Origin: Lachnospiraceae bacterium
Lineage (GTDB): Bacteria > Bacillota > Clostridia > Lachnospirales > Lachnospiraceae
Length of the DNA stretch: 64,000 nucleotides
Direction of reading: 5' to 3'
Assembly (NCBI GenBank): GCA_017624835.1
Contig: JAGAMG010000011.1
Coordinates: 1-64,000 of the forward strand
Made by a program: the position numbers and the translations under genes. Positions 1-11,703 of this stretch are shown piece after piece (the stretch's first letter is position 1; the number at the start of each line of letters is the position of its first letter). The notes beneath the pieces were generated by a model. It had not been told where the DNA came from, made no database searches, and saw only the letters and a list, made by a program, of their open reading frames with translations.

Positions 1-349
1 ATTTCATAGGAGGGAACGCCACAACCTTTGCACCATCCTTTACTTCAGATGGAGTAACTCCATGAATATCTGCAAAAGCTCTTGTAAATGCAGTTGGAGA
101 ACTGTATCCATATTTTAATGCAACATCTATCACTTTTACAGAACTATCTGCAAGTTCGGTTGCCGCAAGAGACATTCTTCTGCGTTTTATATATTCCTTT
201 AATGTCACACCACCGAGATAGGTAAATATCCTTTGAAAATGAGATGATGAACAACCGGCAAGTCTTCCCAGTTTCCCATAGTCAATCTCTTCCAAAATAT
301 GCTCCTCAATATAATTGATTGCAACATTCATTCCATTAATCCATTCCAT
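1..349 (-). CDS. AraC-family transcriptional regulator, 3' part outside window
   Basis: The frame starts at an ATG ending at 349, preceded by an AAAGGA ribosome binding site, and stays open to the window edge, giving the first 116 residues. These form the two helix-turn-helix motifs of an AraC/XylS DNA-binding domain: the first around YGKLGRLAGCSSSHFQRIF, then VIDVALKYGYSSPTAFTRAF, ending in the family's GVTPSE. Having the DNA-binding domain at the N terminus is typical of the Rob/SoxS-like subgroup, which often carries a GyrI-like effector-binding domain afterwards, but that part is not visible. Target genes are unknown; the acetyltransferase just upstream on the same strand is a possible partner. 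Confidence 0.85.
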   Translation of the reverse strand, partial: MEWINGMNVAINYIEEHILEEIDYGKLGRLAGCSSSHFQRIFTYLGGVTLKEYIKRRRMSLAATELADSSVKVIDVALKYGYSSPTAFTRAFADIHGVTPSEVKDGAKVVAFPPMK

Positions 350-499
350 AATAATAAGTTCCTTTCACCAGCTGATAATTTATTCTATCATGCAACCATT
401 AAAATATCCTCGCATTAATTGGACAAAAAATGTAATATACAGTGCGACCTACCTTTTATTGGAGTATAATAATCCATTTGCTCATATCCCATGAAAATG

Positions 500-1051
500 C
501 TATCCACCATAATAATCAGTCGTACCTGTTACCCCATCAAGGACGCCGGATTTTAATATACATACCATAAAGCCTTCATCTCCCCACTTTTCTCGGTCTT
601 TATGATATATTCCATATGTACTGGATGGTTCAAAACCATATCTTGCATAGAGTTTAGGATTGCCTCCAAGAAACACTGCTCCATAACCCATTTTTCTTGC
701 TATGCTTAGTGCATATTCCACAAGTTTTCTCATAATTCCTTGCATTCTATATTCCGGCAAAACAGCACATTGTGATAAAGTTAATTGTGTTATGTTTCCT
801 TTTTCTGTTGTAATATCAGTTTCATGAATTGCCACTTCTCCAACAATCGTACCATTCTCTAACACAGCCACCAGAGATAGTTCCGGAATAAACGTATCTT
901 TTTGTCTTTCTTCTATAAAATGTTCCATCATAAATAAACCAGTTTCTACACCATGCTGTTCAGAAAAGGCTTTATAAATCAGTTTATTTACTTCTTCATA
1001 TTCAGACGTTTTTTCCGGTCTTATGATAACTTTTGATTTATCAACTACCAT
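500..1051 (-). CDS. GNAT-family N-acetyltransferase
   Basis: This 183-residue protein has the Gcn5-related acetyltransferase fold, which transfers an acetyl group from acetyl-CoA to an amine. The acetyl-CoA binding segment is visible around residues 90-110 (VLPEYRMQGIMRKLVEYAL, with the Q/RxxGxx pyrophosphate loop), followed by GYGAVFLGGNPKLYARYGFE, the C-terminal signature of the YhbS-like predicted acetyltransferases (COG3153). An AGGGG ribosome binding site precedes the ATG. It lies upstream of and on the same strand as the AraC regulator. The substrate cannot be read from the sequence. Confidence 0.82.
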   Translation of the reverse strand: MVVDKSKVIIRPEKTSEYEEVNKLIYKAFSEQHGVETGLFMMEHFIEERQKDTFIPELSLVAVLENGTIVGEVAIHETDITTEKGNITQLTLSQCAVLPEYRMQGIMRKLVEYALSIARKMGYGAVFLGGNPKLYARYGFEPSSTYGIYHKDREKWGDEGFMVCILKSGVLDGVTGTTDYYGG

Positions 1052-1081
1052 AAATTATGTCCCCTACAAATTCTAATTGCA

Positions 1082-1240
1082 TCATTCAAATATATTGATA
1101 ATATACCCATCAATAGTTGTTAAACTACAAGTTTTTCCACCCCAAGGCTGCGTCACTATTTCTGTAATCTTATCCCAGCCATTTGAAGTAATATAGTCAT
1201 ACATTTTCTCAATACAAATAATATCCTTTTTTACTAAACC
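1082..1240 (-). pseudogene. C-terminal remnant of a VOC (glyoxalase/bleomycin-resistance-like) protein
   Basis: The minus strand reads 52 residues ending in PWGGKTCSLTTIDGYIINIF plus a final Glu, which resembles the last beta strands of VOC-fold proteins. There is no start codon: a TGA lies in frame immediately upstream and the only ATG is internal. The remaining domain is missing, so this is a decayed fragment rather than a gene. It sits just upstream of the acetyltransferase. Confidence 0.5.
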
Positions 1241-1657
1241 TACTCATTCCAACCACCTCTCTCAATTTGTATTTCATATTCTATTTTACGCCTTACTCGA
1301 AATTAAGACAACAAAAAAACTTCTCCCCCAAATTCAAAGAACGAGTGACATAATCTTCTTTAAATCACATCACTCGTTTTCTCTTGAAAAGCCCATATTT
1401 ACTACATTTTTTAGTAGTCATAATTGATATATCACGTTAAAAATAATATCACTCTACGCTACTCGTAGCTATTCCTCTACACCGCTCAGACCGCCCGTAG
1501 GTTACATTGAATTTTCCATTAGTTCCATACAGTCCACACATTCCAAGTGCTACATACGGATGGTAATATTTTGGTAAAATTTCAACTATAACCACCAATT
1601 TGGTAATATTCTAATTCCGATAATATTTCTATATGGGTATTAACAACTTGTGTTCTA
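1241..1657. other. gene-poor stretch with a hairpin and an unrecognised open-frame remnant
   Basis: No credible gene. A 9-bp inverted repeat (AACGAGTGA at 1340, TCACTCGTT about 20 bases later) could be an old terminator. On the minus strand 1449-1595 reads an uninterrupted 48-residue frame containing YHPYVALGMCGLYG; I do not recognise it and it has no ribosome binding site. The right end carries two of the GGTAATATT repeats described separately. Confidence 0.4.
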
Positions 1658-1864
1658 TCATTTTTCTTCCGTTGTACAATCCGCAAAACTTTCATACCAT
1701 TTTACAAAATTATTTGCTGGTATAATAATTCGTCTACTTATCCGCAGTATCAGAAAAGGACATTGGAGACTGATAACCCATTCATATGCCCTTGACCTGC
1801 TAATACCTAACATTTTACTTACTTCTGCTACTGAGTAAAATTTAATTTCCTGTTCGTTTTCCAT
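1658..1864 (-). CDS. excisionase-family / MerR-like helix-turn-helix DNA-binding protein
   Basis: I start this at the ATG ending at 1864 because it has an AAAGGAGG ribosome binding site at good spacing; the frame extends upstream without one. The 68-residue product has the pattern FYSVAEVSKMLGISRSRAYEWV (HTH_17) followed by RISRRIIIPANNFVKWYES, the winged part of excisionase-like proteins. In integrative elements such proteins bind attachment-site arms and direct excision. GGTAATATT repeats lie on both sides and could be its binding sites (inference). The nearest recombinase is 8 kb away beyond apparent core genes, so a functional link is uncertain. Confidence 0.72.
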   Translation of the reverse strand: MENEQEIKFYSVAEVSKMLGISRSRAYEWVISLQCPFLILRISRRIIIPANNFVKWYESFADCTTEEK

Positions 1865-1952
1865 AAAGTTCTTCCTCCTTTCGGAGGAGGATTGCAACGA
1901 ACTATATGTACGAAATCAAGTATGAAATTTTATATGATTTTAGCATTCGAAC

Positions 1953-1981
1953 TTGTGTTCTGTCGTGATTTATGGTATAAT
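1953..1981 (+). promoter_or_regulatory. promoter of the small toxin gene
   Basis: A TTGTGT hexamer at 1953-1958 and a perfect TATAAT at 1976-1981 are separated by 17 bp, a sigma-A-type arrangement, 80 bp before the toxin start codon. Confidence 0.6.
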
Positions 1982-2061
1982 ATTTTTAGTAGCAGCAATG
2001 CTACCGGCAATCGTGATACAGGGTGGTTGACCTTCATTCTTACAGAATGGAGGTGATGCTT

Positions 2062-2151
2062 ATGAACAATGATTTCGATTTTAAAGACTTGATGTCTTTC
2101 GGAATGTTCCTCTTGGCACTGCTGACATTCATTTATTTGATATGTCACTAA
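2062..2151 (+). CDS. 29-residue hydrophobic toxin-like peptide (putative holin-like/type I toxin)
   Basis: The peptide MNNDFDFKDLMSFGMFLLAL continues LTFIYLICH and stops. It resembles the short 'putative holin-like toxins' of Firmicutes (TxpA/BsrG/Lpt-type), which share a polar N terminus, the phrase MxSFGMFLLALLTF and one membrane helix. A GGAGGTGATG ribosome binding site lies seven bases before the ATG. It has its own promoter, a terminator hairpin 10 bases after the stop, and a strong opposing promoter beyond that terminator, the layout of a type I toxin-antitoxin locus. Known relatives depolarise the membrane when overproduced; for this peptide toxicity is inferred. Confidence 0.72.
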   Translation: MNNDFDFKDLMSFGMFLLALLTFIYLICH

Positions 2152-2155
2152 CATA

Positions 2156-2205
2156 ACAAAAACCTTCCCTGTACTTTGACCGGTGCGGGAAGGCTCTTGT
2201 TTTTC
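2156..2205. terminator. bidirectional terminator between toxin mRNA and antisense RNA
   Basis: The stem is CCTTCCC (2163-2169) with GGGAAGG (2187-2193). The plus strand continues into TTGTTTTT. The minus strand leaves the same stem into TTTTTGTT. It can therefore end transcripts from both sides. Confidence 0.65.
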
Positions 2206-2243
2206 CATATTGGTCAACCACTCTGTGGCGATTGCCTTTTGTT
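2160..2243 (-). ncRNA. candidate antisense RNA antitoxin, about 80 nt
   Basis: A strong minus-strand promoter at 2250-2277 would start an RNA near 2243 that runs into the shared terminator hairpin. The predicted RNA is complementary to the 3' untranslated end of the toxin mRNA, as in the convergent type I pairs txpA/RatA and bsrG/SR4. No ribosome binding site or open frame is present in it. Its existence is inferred from promoter and terminator placement only. Confidence 0.5.
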
Positions 2244-2249
2244 AATTAT

Positions 2250-2277
2250 ATTATAACAAAATTCATAATTTTTACAA
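2250..2277 (-). promoter_or_regulatory. promoter of the candidate antisense RNA
   Basis: On the minus strand TTGTAA (2272-2277) and TATAAT (2250-2255) are 16 bp apart, with a TGT extended -10 element directly before TATAAT. Confidence 0.6.
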
Positions 2278-2292
2278 GTTGTTTTTCATGAA

Positions 2293-2610
2293 TTATTTAT
2301 TAACCGCCACTTCAAATGCATGGTATACTTCTTCTGCACAACCATCCTTAACCTTGCATAAAATCATCTTCTTTTTATCGGCGGTTATATATTCTTGGAC
2401 CTTCTCATATGCCGCAATAGCCCCTTGCACATCTCCGGTTCTCAAATAAATCAAAGTCATAAAAACGCACCAGTCACCAAAGAAATCCTCTATCTCTTCT
2501 CTCAGGGTTTCCCTTGCATATAATGAATTCACTACCCCTAAGCTCCAGTTTCCAAAAGAAACTGCCGATTCTTTATCAGCAAAGTATGCATACGTTTCTA
2601 AATCATACAA
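2293..2610 (-). CDS. hypothetical protein, probably truncated at its 5' end
   Basis: From a TTG codon this reads 105 residues (YDLETYAYFADKESAVSFGN, then a mixed helical region with GAIAAYEKVQEYI) ending in FEVAVNK. The frame is open further upstream to 2748 without any ATG, reading through one of the GGTAATATT repeats, and no ribosome binding site fits the TTG. This looks like a gene that lost its start when the repeat region formed. The helical part with AIAAYEKV is faintly TPR-like. I do not recognise the family. Confidence 0.4.
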   Translation of the reverse strand: MYDLETYAYFADKESAVSFGNWSLGVVNSLYARETLREEIEDFFGDWCVFMTLIYLRTGDVQGAIAAYEKVQEYITADKKKMILCKVKDGCAEEVYHAFEVAVNK

Positions 2611-2748
2611 TATTTTTGAGCTGATTGACTTTGCGTAATGCCGGAAATCTTTTTCAATTACTACTTTGGTTTTTTCTATGCCTTTTTCAAAACCACCTTC
2701 AAATAGTACAAGCTTTATATTACCAACCTTAAACGAAATATTACCAAT

Positions 2749-3129
2749 TTATACTGCCCTAATTTTGTAATTTCACTTTCTTATCATTTTTCTATTTTTC
2801 CTTATTCCCAAATGCCAGAAACGCCCATTTTATAAGGGTTTCAGCCACTTTTCAAAGGCTTCATTTTCTTATCATTTTCCTTTCATCTAGGCTCATTTTT
2901 TACAAAAAAAGAGCTACTTGGTAATATTTCTGGTAATATTTTCAGAAATAACCAAATAACTCTTTATAATAAACCTATGTCCAAATAATATTTTCCTATA
3001 ATTTCGTACATTCCATATGATGCTACCGCTTCTACTGTTTGGTAATATTTTGGTAATATTTTTCTATTTCCCACTAACCTCAAACACTCTGGAATGCCCA
3101 TTTTTACAGGCTTTTTGGCACTTTGACAA
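2749..3129. other. non-coding stretch with diverged repeats
   Basis: No gene is visible. The segment near 2770-2850 (TTTTTCTATTTTTCC through a GCCCATTTTA core) recurs in diverged form at 3057-3120, and TTCTTATCATTTT occurs twice. Both units lie beside GGTAATATT pairs, so the region looks like a decayed tandem duplication at the end of a mobile element. It takes the place where the response regulator's kinase would normally sit. Confidence 0.4.
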
Positions 3130-3810
3130 CTACTCTTCTTCTGAGAGTTTATACCCCATGCCCCAAATGGTCTTAATCATGTTCCCATGCTCTCCAAGCT
3201 TACTCCTTAGCTTCTTCACATGGGTATCGATAGTTCTGGCATCTCCGAAATAATCATAATTCCATACATTGTTTAGAATTTTCTCTCTGGATAATGCAAT
3301 TCCCTTATTTTCAATAAAATAAGTTAAAAGTTCAAATTCTTTATAGCTCAACTCCACATCCTGTCCATCAATGGTTACCTGATGGGCGGTTTTATCTACC
3401 TGAATGCTGCCGCAGGTTAATGCCTTTTCCTGAGTCAGTTGGTTGGTGCGGCGTAGGATAGCTTCAATTCGGGCTACCAGAATTTTGGGGCTAAAGGGCT
3501 TGGAGATGTATTCATCCACGCCTAGTTGAAAACCTTGAAGTTCATCCCGTTCATCAGATTTTGCAGTCAGCATAATGATTGGCACCTTGGAGTAGGAACG
3601 GATTTCGCGGCATACCTGCCATCCATCCATCTTAGGCATCATCACATCAAGCACCAGCAGGGCAATATCCTTTTCCTTGAAAAAGATATCCACTGCCTGT
3701 TCGCCGTCCTCTGCCTCCAGTACATCAAAATTACTTTTTACAAGGAAGTCTCGCACCAGCTTACGCATTCTGCTTTCATCATCAACTACTAATATCTTCA
3801 ATCTATCCAT
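3130..3810 (-). CDS. OmpR/PhoB-type response regulator
   Basis: The 226-residue protein has an N-terminal receiver domain (about residues 4-118) with the acidic pocket VDDES, the phosphoacceptor Asp in LLVLDVMMPKMDGW, the Thr in MLTAKSD and the Lys in YISKPFSP. A winged-helix DNA-binding domain follows (about 130-226) with ELLTYFIENKGIALSREKIL and TIDTHVKKLRSKLG. It should be phosphorylated by a sensor kinase, but none is encoded next to it: downstream is the repeat-rich region and upstream an unrelated gene. The signal is unknown. Confidence 0.93.
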   Translation of the reverse strand: MDRLKILVVDDESRMRKLVRDFLVKSNFDVLEAEDGEQAVDIFFKEKDIALLVLDVMMPKMDGWQVCREIRSYSKVPIIMLTAKSDERDELQGFQLGVDEYISKPFSPKILVARIEAILRRTNQLTQEKALTCGSIQVDKTAHQVTIDGQDVELSYKEFELLTYFIENKGIALSREKILNNVWNYDYFGDARTIDTHVKKLRSKLGEHGNMIKTIWGMGYKLSEEE

Positions 3811-3941
3811 CTAATAACCATACCTTTCCGACAGCAAATATGTCGTTCCTTTTATGAATATATCTGTATTTTACGTTATCATAAAGTATAGACCATAAAT
3901 ATGTTAAATCTGTGAATTTTTGACTTGTATTTTCCTCGTCT

Positions 3942-4538
3942 CTATCTTTGAATCTTCAGTTCCAATTCCTTCTCTCTTACTACTGCTTCTCGTTCCGTCA
4001 ATTCCTGTTCCCATGTAGCATATTGATTTTCCAGATTTTTCTTATAATTTAATATATTAGGCTGACTGGAATTAAGAGTAATCACAAACATGGCAATTAC
4101 TGCGATTATTAAACCGATATTTAACAGAATGGATATAGGCAAAGCATTGGACTTTTTCTTAGCAGCAGGCTTTATCCGTTTTTTTGCCGGATTGGTGCGC
4201 TCCCTGATTTCCCCATCAAAATTTACAAACAGAGGAATGGGCGGTATTTCTTCCGGTAAAATGCCGGGCTGCTCCTTTAAATATTGTTGCAGTTTTTTTA
4301 GATATATAATTCCCACAGGAGTCTGAAAAATTCGTTCCTGTACAGCTCTACTATATATCTTCAAAACGCCGGCAGGATTATTATAATTCATTCTCTCCTC
4401 TAAATATTCAACCTTTTTCTGTTCCTGGGCTGCCAAAGCGGCATCCTTTTCTGTATAAAAGGAAAATCCTTCTGCTTCACGATTTGTTCCCATAGCATAG
4501 ACTCCTTGTGCATTCAAATTCTCTGTCCAATATATCAT
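3942..4538 (-). CDS. membrane protein of unknown function
   Basis: A 198-residue protein with a soluble N-terminal part (about 1-115, with FFSFYTEKDAALAAQEQ-like helical segments and QTPVGIIYLKKLQQYLKE), a basic linker rich in Lys, one transmembrane helix (LPISILLNIGLIIAVIAMFV, about 132-155), and a C-terminal coiled coil (WEQELTEREAVVREKELEL). The topology suggests a cytoplasmic N-terminal domain. The ribosome binding site is weak. I do not recognise the family; it lies between a response regulator and the galactanase, without clear linkage to either. Confidence 0.7.
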   Translation of the reverse strand: MIYWTENLNAQGVYAMGTNREAEGFSFYTEKDAALAAQEQKKVEYLEERMNYNNPAGVLKIYSRAVQERIFQTPVGIIYLKKLQQYLKEQPGILPEEIPPIPLFVNFDGEIRERTNPAKKRIKPAAKKKSNALPISILLNIGLIIAVIAMFVITLNSSQPNILNYKKNLENQYATWEQELTEREAVVREKELELKIQR

Positions 4539-4592
4539 TTTTAGACATAAATTTCCACTTATTTATAATACTTTATAAAACCTTAACAGTAC

Positions 4593-4624
4593 ACAAGGGA
4601 GCGTCAAACGTGACACTCCCTTGT
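4593..4624 (-). terminator. terminator downstream of the galactanase
   Basis: A long stem ACAAGGGAG with CTCCCTTGT, extended by GTCA/TGAC inside, lies 17 bases after the galactanase stop. The U-tract is poor, so termination efficiency is uncertain. Confidence 0.6.
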
Positions 4625-4640
4625 ATGGTCTATCTTATTT

Positions 4641-9629
<4,989 letters not shown>

Positions 9630-9728
9630 TTGACAGGAAATCTAAATTTATTAGTTTGATTTTAGCTATTTTTACCAACAATAGATATTTAAACAGATTT
9701 CGGAAATCCGTTTCTATTTCCATTTTAT

Positions 9729-9750
9729 TTGCGCAACAAAGTTGCGCAAA
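9729..9750. promoter_or_regulatory. distal inverted TGCGCA operator-like pair
   Basis: TTTGCGCAAC, three A bases, then GTTGCGCAAA form an almost perfect palindrome with the same 13-bp core spacing as the proximal pair, 171 bp away on the other side of the promoter. This looks like a distal operator for DNA looping by a LacI-type repressor (inference). Otherwise 9630-9780 holds no gene. Confidence 0.55.
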
Positions 9751-9781
9751 TATTTTTATTCCTATTTTTTTATACAAAAAA

Positions 9782-9807
9782 ACAAGCCAATCCATTGATT
9801 AGCCTGT
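9782..9807 (-). terminator. terminator downstream of the serine recombinase
   Basis: On the minus strand GGCTAATC and GATTGGCTTG form a stem followed by TTGTTTTTTT. Confidence 0.7.
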
Positions 9808-9828
9808 TTTGAGTGGATTAAATCCGTT

Positions 9829-9895
9829 GGGAGTCGAACCCGGTGGGTTCGTTTCTTCCTCTTTGAGTGGAAAAGAGTCAGCAGCCTTCGAACAC
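9829..9895 (-). other. tRNA-like 3' fragment, candidate attachment site
   Basis: Directly after the recombinase stop the minus strand contains a 6-bp arm CTCTTT/AAAGAG with a 7-base loop, then CGAACCC-ACC-GGGTTCG and the T-arm-like CGGGTTCGACTCCC. No matching 5' acceptor strand exists within tRNA distance, so it is not a working tRNA. The 14 bases at 9829-9842 are identical, in the same orientation, to the T-arm of tmRNA at 31324-31337. It may be an attachment-site remnant; the T-arm consensus alone could also explain the match. Confidence 0.35.
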
Positions 9896-9896
9896 C

Positions 9897-11525
9897 TTAC
9901 TGAAAAAAATCAGAGCTGTTATCTCCTTCTTTTCCACAAATACTTTCCAAAAGCTCATAAAGGGTATCGTCACTTATAGTATTTTCATCCATCATCTCAG
10001 CTATTCGCTTCTGATTCTTTAAGAACTTTTCTGCATCCTCTAGCGTAATTTCTCGCATATCTTCATCAAAATGAAACGAAATAACTATCTTTGTATTATA
10101 AATATATATCTTATCAACAAATATATCAAGAACTTTCTTCCGAACTTCGGCATCTTCAAAATTTCCCACAAAGCTATGCAAAAATCTAATAATATCTTCT
10201 AGTTTTAATTCATATTTCTTTCTGTTCCGAATTGCTTTTAGTTCTTCTTCATGAAAGGCTTTCTGTTCCTCTAAACTAAGCATCTTTTCTTGAACTGTAT
10301 CGTTGAATATGCCAGCTTCAATCGCCTTCATTATGTTTTTCAATCGATTATTAATATCTTTTAGCGATGATTTAATAGATTCTTCCAAACTGACATCATC
10401 ACAATTCTGACTTCGATAATACTGATAACACTTTTCAGCAATAAACACTCTCAATGCGCCATCATTTAAAAGTGAATTAAGTGCATTCTTTACAATAGAC
10501 TCCAGCAAATCTTTTTTTTGATTCTTTAGAGAACATTGATGTTTTCTATGTGCCTTGCATGAATAATAATAGTATATTTTTCCCGATTTGCTTGTTCCCG
10601 ATACACCTTGTAAGGTTTCTCCACATTCTCCACAGTAAATATGACCACCCAGCCAATAATCTGCAATATTATCAATTTCTGGATTAAGCCGCTTAATCGC
10701 TCTTTTACCGCCATGCCTGTTTGCAGCTAACCGTGACTGTACCGCTTCAAACAACTCATCAGAAACCAACCGTGGAAATCCATCTTTTACAATATGTTCT
10801 CCCCAAGCATATTCTCCAATGTATGAACGATTCACTAATATACTCCTCAATGAATTCACTTTAAACTCATTTCCAAGAACAGTTCTCAATCCTGCACTAT
10901 TCAAGTCAGCACAAATATGCTGTAGAGGCTTTCCATCTGCATATTCACGGAAAATACGTTGCACAATGGGAGCCGTATTTTTATCTATCTCATATCTATG
11001 TTCCGGCTTACCAATATAACCAAGAATTTTTCGACCATTATACAGCGCATGTTCTGCGTTATAATTCAGCCCTCTTAGGACATTGGACCTATGTGTTAAT
11101 ATAAAATTATGAGACATAGATGCATACAAGGCTTGCACTGCAATACGCATTCCTTCATCTTCCGGTAAAGTCTCTCCTATTGTTACAATTTCCACACCAC
11201 AATCTCTTAGCTGTGCATCGATAAAGAAAGAATCATGAATGTCTCTTGATAGTCTATCTAATTTCCAAACAAGCAGATACGCGGGTCTATACTTCTTTGC
11301 CTCATATAACATATGTTGTAAGCCCGGTCGGTCATACCTTGTACCCGTGATAGCTCTATCCTCAAATTCTTTGCAGATAGTATATCCTCGTCGCTTTGCA
11401 AACTCTTTTGCAGCTTGTTTTTGTTGTTCAATAGAAACATCTCTTTGAGCATCAGAACTATAACGATAATAGCAAAAAGCAGACGTGCCTGCATTTCTGA
11501 CAAATTCTTTATTTTCTTTTCCCAT
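9897..11525 (-). CDS. large serine recombinase (site-specific integrase)
   Basis: The 542-residue protein has an N-terminal resolvase domain (about 15-160) with the catalytic Ser in YYRYSSDAQRD (Ser23) and the conserved LVWKLDRLSRD and YASMSHNF segments. A recombinase domain follows (about 170-290), then a zinc ribbon (YCGECGETLQG ... YYSCKAHRKHQC, about 298-335) and a coiled coil. This is the architecture of large serine integrases of phages and mobilisable elements, which join attP and attB. An AGGT ribosome binding site precedes the ATG. It appears intact. It is downstream of, and possibly co-transcribed with, the primase gene. Confidence 0.95.
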   Translation of the reverse strand: MGKENKEFVRNAGTSAFCYYRYSSDAQRDVSIEQQKQAAKEFAKRRGYTICKEFEDRAITGTRYDRPGLQHMLYEAKKYRPAYLLVWKLDRLSRDIHDSFFIDAQLRDCGVEIVTIGETLPEDEGMRIAVQALYASMSHNFILTHRSNVLRGLNYNAEHALYNGRKILGYIGKPEHRYEIDKNTAPIVQRIFREYADGKPLQHICADLNSAGLRTVLGNEFKVNSLRSILVNRSYIGEYAWGEHIVKDGFPRLVSDELFEAVQSRLAANRHGGKRAIKRLNPEIDNIADYWLGGHIYCGECGETLQGVSGTSKSGKIYYYYSCKAHRKHQCSLKNQKKDLLESIVKNALNSLLNDGALRVFIAEKCYQYYRSQNCDDVSLEESIKSSLKDINNRLKNIMKAIEAGIFNDTVQEKMLSLEEQKAFHEEELKAIRNRKKYELKLEDIIRFLHSFVGNFEDAEVRKKVLDIFVDKIYIYNTKIVISFHFDEDMREITLEDAEKFLKNQKRIAEMMDENTISDDTLYELLESICGKEGDNSSDFFQ

Positions 11526-11556
11526 TCCGTTACCTTCTCTTTCCGTATAAATAACA

Positions 11557-11694
11557 TTATCTAATGTATTTAATCAGTTCATCCCTGATAAAACAAATAC
11601 CTGCGCAATCACTTACCACCACTTCACTTTTTCTTTGGGCGATTTCCAAAAGTTTCTTCTCTGAACACCCTGTACAGATTTCTGCCTCCTGCAA
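11557..11694 (-). CDS. small hypothetical protein between primase and recombinase
   Basis: From a TTG codon 10 bases after the primase frame ends, this reads 45 residues with two CxxC-like elements (EICTGCSEKK and VVVSDCAGICFIRDELIKY) and stops 31 bases before the recombinase start. The start is uncertain since there is no ATG and the ribosome binding site is weak. Its position in a tight primase-recombinase row argues that it is translated, but I do not recognise it. Confidence 0.35.
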   Translation of the reverse strand: MQEAEICTGCSEKKLLEIAQRKSEVVVSDCAGICFIRDELIKYIR

Positions 11695-11703
11695 CGTCCA
11701 ATA

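Larger units (their letters stand above)
1562..3060. repeat. seven dispersed GGTAATATT repeats
   Basis: Exact GGTAATATT occurs at 1562, 1602, 2920, 2932, 3041 and 3052 on the plus strand and at 2737-2745 on the minus strand; a one-base variant lies at 2716-2724. The copies at 2920/2932 and 3041/3052 form tandem pairs 11-12 bp apart, about one helical turn. The surrounding 2.7-3.1 kb is non-coding. Such spaced nonamers are what arm-type sites of a recombinase or excisionase, or replication iterons, look like, but no cognate protein is proven. Confidence 0.55.

Noticed and set aside
1930..2217. 95-codon minus-strand frame over the small toxin
   Set aside because: It runs through both promoters and the terminator of the toxin locus and shows no domain; the plus-strand 29-codon gene has the better signals.
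9829..9895. A complete tRNA gene after the recombinase
   Set aside because: A T-arm-like sequence and a 6-bp arm with a 7-base loop are present, but no acceptor stem closes and the loop lacks the invariant T33; kept only as a tRNA-like fragment.
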